A stretch of 64,000 nt of DNA from Aplidium turbinatum (taxonomy: Eukaryota; Chordata; Ascidiacea; Aplousobranchia; Polyclinidae), in NCBI GenBank assembly GCA_918807975.1, contig OU964919.1, positions 18,432,001 to 18,496,000 of the forward strand, read 5' to 3'. The notes below the pieces were generated by a model, which saw only the letters and a program-made list of their open reading frames with translations, was not told where the DNA came from and did not search any database. Position numbers and translations under genes: made by a program. Each line of letters starts with the position of its first letter. The first letter of the stretch is position 1. This document shows, in pieces, positions 58,935 through 64,000 of the stretch.

Positions 58935-61900
58935 TGTTGGAGGCAATTGTGGTGGTTTGCGTTTTGCTCGTGGTGGAAATGCTCCCTGAGATCGATCTCT
59001 CATCAGTGGAAGTTGCGCTCTCGTCAGTCGCCTGCACAGTATTGGTGGTTTCAGTTGCTTGGGCGGTGTACGATCCTAATCATTCATAAAAGCGATAGCT
59101 TTAGTTATCTTCAGAACTTAATAGCATCAGAAAATCAAAACATTAAAAGCTATTTCCTGTAAGCAAGCAAGGGAACTCTCTTTTGGATGGGGTTGATGTC
59201 CCTAAAGGCCTAAAACAACAAGCAACGTTAATAAAACATTATTACTATTATTATAAATACTCATAAACTCACCACTTTCATCATCGCATCTGTACGTAAT
59301 GTTGAGATATTTACGATAAGTGGGACAAGCATCTCCTAATGTCCTGTAGTTCAATGAAATATCGCAGCTTGGTTTGAGATGACAAATTTCATTTATCAGA
59401 ATCAAAGAGTTAGAATTGCGGCAGTTGGCTGTATTAACGTTTCCGGTGTTTGGACATCTGTTAACGAGTTTTGAAGTTTATTTTAAACCAGTTTTGAACA
59501 GTTTCAATGTTCTGTTAACATTATTTCGTTTATGGTTTCTTCAAGATTATGTAATAAAATATTTCCAGAAAAACTATGTCAAACCTAAAATTTTAACAAC
59601 TTGTATTTTTTAGACTTTACAGCGTGTCATTTCCATGTCATGTTCCGAGACGACAGCCCATGTAGGCCCCCTAAACATTTTTTGCATGGTTTAGACTTTA
59701 GAAGTAAGTAGGGCAAGAATAAAACAAATTCGTAATCACTGTTTTCAGTTCCGAACATCACAATGTGTATAACTTGCAATTTTTACTTTTTTGGTCATAT
59801 TGTGATCTACAATATAAGGTTTGGCTTCAGCGTCTCAAATAGCCTAAAAACTTGATGAAACATGGCCGACATAAAAAAAAATGGCAGCCTTATGATCACT
59901 GTTAGATCACAGTTGCAATGACATCAATATTCTATTAGAATTATTCTATTTGAAGAAGAACTTTTTGATGATCTCAATAAGAGTGAAACAGCCTGTTAAG
60001 GCAGTGGTTCTCAATCACCGGTCCGCGGACCGGTGCCGGTCCGTGTAATTTTTTTGCCGGTCCGCAGAAAATCTTACTTTCTGCAAAACTTATTTTAATA
60101 TGGAGTCGTTAGCATATAATGAAATTGTGATCGCACTGTGAAACATGTACACTGCACAGCTGTAAAACTGACATATCTCCACGTAAAATTGTTTGATAAT
60201 AAAAGTGAACTTTTTGATGACCTAATTCTGTGCGGTTGATAATGTTTTTGTGACAAATTGCGTGTAGTTTTCAAAAAGTTTTGAAACACAGAAATACATA
60301 ATCAAATGGGGAATTTTGTCCTTGATTTTGAAAAATTTCAAAGTCGTTGCTGGAAACGAAAATTTGGGAATAGATAAATTTGAAGTTCCGGGGTAAAGTC
60401 AGGCCTGCAATGGAAATTTGCCAGAACCGGAGTTAGCAAAGATATTGTTTTTCAAAAACTATGCAGAAAATAGCGCTTCGGAATGGAATGAAGACAAGCC
60501 AATTTGCTGTGGAAAATGCTGTTGAAATGGAGTGGTGAAAAAAAGTAAAACGAGGTGCTGAGCATTGTGAGTCAACACTTGAAAGAGTTGGCTAACAATT
60601 TTGACCATCATTTTGCGTAACATGAAGATCCTCGACATGGAAACTTTTGGATAAACAGTCCATGCATCGATGATGTCAACACATGCGACCTTAATCTTCA
60701 TGAAAAAGAAAGTCTGATTGAATTACAATATTATGTTGTGCTTCTACTTTGCAGTCCAGATTTGAAAAATATCATTGCCACACTTCTGGATATTTCTTGC
60801 AAACGAATTCGTGCCTAACTTTCAAAACAATCAATTTGATGGTAATTGTTTCAACTAGCTATTTAGAAACGACAATTCTTCTTCATCTCTAGCTTTAAAA
60901 CAAAGCATAGAAATCGCCTGCAGATGCCGAAACAGAGCTAGGCCTACATGTTTTAGAAACTTCTTTGATATCTCGTTTGCCTCACATAGGCTACTGGCAG
61001 CATAACAGTAGCAAATTTCCTACTGATATTGATTTTGTATGCCAATGGTTTGACATTTTCCTGTTTGAGTTGATTTGATTGCCGTTTTATTTCAATTTTC
61101 GTCCTGAATACAAATCATATGCTGAAACCTTGCATTATGGTGCGCAACGACAACTTTGGTTAACAAAACGTTGCAAATATTCAATTTATTCACTACGATC
61201 TTTGGTTGCTGGTCCGCAAATATTTTTAAAAAATGTTGCCGGTCCGCCACAGTTAAAAGGTTGAGAACCACTGTGTTAAAGTATTTAATGAATTGTAAGC
61301 AAACTGCATATGATGCAATTCGCTCTACTTGACATTTTACTTGGCCTTGCACACTTTTTAACAATATTAATAGTATTTATTGTTGTATTGCGTAATATAG
61401 GCTTTGTGGAAATATTTTAACACTAAATGATTACACAGTTAAACAATTTGAAACCAACTTTTTGGTGCATGAAGAAAAATGTTGTTTATAAGGTAAATTT
61501 GGGACGCTGAGTTGGAAAATGAAGTTCTTTGATGCGTATTAAATCTGATTGTTTTATTGCTGCTATCACACTTTAAAGTATGATGGCTGTAATGAAAAAA
61601 AATCAGATTACATACACAAAAACGGACTTCCTTTTCGGATTCTCCACACTTGAAAACCACCCAAAGCCTTCTTATCTTTGTTGCACCAAAAATTGTGTTG
61701 ACCAGTGTAATAAATATGTAGCTTACGTTGTTGTATCCGATCTTCCATAGTTTGAATCAATCACGTGGATCAGTTTGTCGTTGCACGATATTCTTGCAAT
61801 GGTTATTCCTCCGTATGCATCGTCACAAAATATTTCAACCACGGTTCTTTGATCGTCTGCTTAAAATAACATCACAAACTTCTAAAGCACGGCTTGAAAT

Positions 61901-62062
61901 TGAAATGCATGAACAAGGGTGACTGCTCACCAAAGAGTAATTACAAAATATCAGAAAAAAATACCTACCTGAACATTTCGTGAGTGTATCAATGCTTGAT
62001 AACAGGAGCAAGAATATTAAAAGCAGTTTTATTTGAAGTGGTAAATTATAAAAAATAGCCAT
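58935..62062 (-). CDS. Unit 11 SUEL-lectin cassette
   Basis: Exons: 61969-62062, 61727-61856, 59273-59457 and 58935-59075 (linker ETTNT). It is the rightmost unit complete within the window. Confidence 0.7.
60002..61273 (+). mobile_element. Common intron hAT, unit 11 copy
   Basis: Same insertion and ends as in the other units. Confidence 0.85.
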
Positions 62063-62330
62063 GGCTTTGCCGTTGCAATATGCTCTGGAAACTTCACCTT
62101 TAAAGTTTAGTAAACTTATAATATACCTAAGTACGATACTGAAACAGTGTGATGGCGTAGCGCTGTAGAAAATAAGGTGTTGGTTTACCAATAATGCGAA
62201 CCTGGACCCGGCTTAAGCTGGTTGTTGATAAACACGTCTACCCAGGGTGAAATAAATTGGGTTGGCTTAACTTCTGAAAAGGCGGCCGAGAGAGAGGAAC
62301 TGGCCACCCTTCCCTTGTTGGTAGCCTACC

Positions 62331-63221
62331 CAGTGGCGTAGCTAGGGGGGGCGGGGGGAGGACCGCCCCGGGCGGCACGTCTGGGGGCGGCATTTTCAGA
62401 CAGGACGTTTTTTTTGTTGATAATGCAAAAGTACACGAAAAATAAAAGCAAACAGAATGGCAACGATCAAAACATAGAATAATTCCACTTTAAGTCAATT
62501 AAAAAAATGAAATTATCTATTGCAAATGTCTTGAAACCAGTGGTGTAGCCAAGGGGGTGGGTGGTTACAACCCCCATTTGGCACACGTGTGACGTCACGA
62601 TATTGAGAATGATGCTTTCAGTCTCTATGTCTCTAACTAAAACAAAGTTTGCCTAATTTTAAACGAAACTGCATTAAAATAGCGAGTTTTGCAATACCAA
62701 ACCTTCAAATATATCAGCCAGGAATTAGCAACAAGAAAACATAGAGACTTAGCTTTAAATCAAATATAGTTATTACTATCTGAAGCCTTTACAAATTGTT
62801 TCACCTAACGGATCATCCGAAGGTCTTATTCAAATAGACTTAGCTTTAAATTACCGATAAATGCCCAAGAAAACATGATCTTATTCTTTTGCTATGCCAC
62901 TAGACAGCACCATTTTACAGGAATATTTATACCCACATTTTTGTTGAAAATGCTCTCAGAATGCACCAAATCCAAAGTAATTTTTCAAAAATTTCTGGAG
63001 GGGACCCCCCAGACCCCCCTTTCAAAATGCCTGGCTACGCTACTGCTGGAGACTACAAGTTGTTGTTTTTTTATTGCAAACTGAAAGTTGCGTATTGAAA
63101 AAAGAGCGTTGCGTATTGCAGTGCTGATAAAAAAACGCATTTTATTTTCACATGCTTTTTCTTGAAAGGGCGGCAAAATCTGAATCCGCCCCGGGCGGCA
63201 CATTCCCTAGCTACGCCACTG
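62331..63221. mobile_element. Spacer 11/12 composite hAT MITE
   Basis: Nested MITE pair with the hammerhead insertion at 62776-62837. Confidence 0.85.
62776..62837 (-). ncRNA. Hammerhead-like motif with a changed core, spacer 11/12
   Basis: Matches the other copies, but the core box reads CGGATGA instead of CTGATGA, a change expected to abolish cleavage. Confidence 0.4.
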
Positions 63222-63444
63222 AGGCTACCTAAGCCTTGCAGTACTGTTTATACCAAATTAAAATAAACTTAATTGATGCCATATAAAGAATCACTGTGCA
63301 AATGAAGCATGTGCTTGAAACTTTCTAGAAAGTGTGAATATCCCATAAAATATTGATCAACTGAAATAGTACACCATTACACCATTACAATATTACACCA
63401 TTACACCAAGTACACCATTGATCAACTGAAATAGACATTCTCAC

Positions 63445-63967
63445 TGTTGGAGGCAATTGTGGTGGTTTGCGTTTTGCTCGTGGTGGAAATGCTCCCTGAG
63501 ATCGATCTCTCATCAGTGGAAGTTGCGCTCTCGTCAGTCGCCTGCACAGTAGTGGTGGTTTCAGTTGCTTGGGCGGTGTACGATCCTAATCATTCATAAA
63601 AGCGATAGCTTTAGTTATCTTCAGAACTTAATAGCATCAGAAAATCAAAACATTAAAAGCTATTTCCTGTAAGCAAGCAAGGGAACTCTCTTTTGGATGG
63701 GGTTGATGTCCCTAAAGGCCTAAAACAACAAGCAACGTTAATAAAACATTATTACTATTATTATAAATACTCATAAACTCACCACTTTCATCATCGCATC
63801 TGTACGTAATGTTGAGATATTTACGATAAGTGGGACAAGCATCTCCTAATGTCCTGTAGTTCAATGAAATATCGCAGCTTGGTTTGAGATGACAAATTTC
63901 ATTTATCAGAATCAAAGAGTTAGAATTGCGGCAGTTGGCTGTATTAACGTTTCCGGTGTTTGGACAT
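63445..63967 (-). CDS. Unit 12 SUEL-lectin cassette, partial
   Basis: Only the C-half exon (63783-63967) and the linker exon (63445-63585, ETTTT) lie in the window. The N-half and signal exons would be to the right of the edge. Splice sites and phases match the other units. Confidence 0.65.
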
Positions 63968-64000
63968 CTGTTAACGAGTTTTGAAGTTTATTTTAAACCA

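Larger units (their letters stand above)
6337..64000 (-). repeat. Tandem array of twelve SUEL-lectin units
   Basis: Twelve homologous blocks run head to tail in the same orientation. Without unit-specific insertions the spacing is about 4.50-4.52 kb; C-half exons start (high end) at 7009, 13448, 19091, 25326, 31014, 35531, 40049, 45938, 50437, 54947, 59457 and 63967. Homology at the left begins near 6337 at the words CTGTTTATACC. The array continues past the right edge. Unit 1 is the most diverged. Units 6 and 7 are almost identical to each other. Confidence 0.95.

Noticed and set aside
6337-64000. A CRISPR or satellite array
   Set aside because: The repeat unit is about 4.5 kb with intact exons and splice sites, not short repeats with spacers or a simple satellite.

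Overview
The window is eukaryotic and AT-rich. It has GT-AG introns, many cut-and-paste DNA transposons with exact target-site duplications, and no operon structure. The protein modules point to an invertebrate animal. A tunicate or another marine invertebrate is my best guess, with low confidence, because nothing here is species-diagnostic.

The only host coding sequence I can support lies on the minus strand and belongs to one lectin-receptor locus. From about 6.3 kb to the right edge there is a tandem array of twelve units, with a basic period of about 4.5 kb. Each complete unit has four exons: a signal-peptide first exon, the N-half of a SUEL/rhamnose-binding-lectin (Gal_Lectin) domain, the C-half of that domain, and a Ser/Thr-rich mucin-like linker. 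All splice sites and phases agree (phase 1 / 2 / 1 / 1). Units 1-11 are complete; unit 12 is cut by the window edge. Left of the array, at 1067-1497, is a single exon with one transmembrane helix and a cytoplasmic tail carrying five tyrosines. It also starts in phase 1. Unit 1 spliced to it gives an open frame of 328 residues.

Each unit has its own start and signal peptide, but only one membrane/tail exon is visible. The locus could therefore work as a many-first-cassettes / one-constant-exon cluster (as in UGT1 or clustered protocadherins), as secreted lectins made by reading past the linker donor into a nearby conserved stop, or as concatenated multi-lectin receptors made by skipping internal signal exons. 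All three are open in frame; only transcripts can decide. The cassettes are nearly identical in protein sequence, which suggests recent expansion and homogenisation.

Layout: 1-1066, repeats and flank; 1067-1497, tail exon; 1498-6480, intron with a 215-bp palindrome and a nested hAT pair; 6481-10480, unit 1 with a solo LTR and a ZBED-like hAT; 10.4-11.8 kb, a partial duplication of exon 1 split by a tRNA-SINE-containing insertion; 12.9-64.0 kb, units 2-12. The spacers between units all carry one composite hAT MITE. The large introns of units 2-11 all carry a second hAT element. Unit-specific insertions are a ZBED-like hAT (unit 2), an internally deleted piggyBac (unit 4), another hAT (spacer 4/5) and a THAP-carrying TTAA element resembling Kolobok (spacer 7/8). 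From spacer 2/3 onward the spacers also hold a 75-bp insertion that is almost entirely a hammerhead-ribozyme-like fold.
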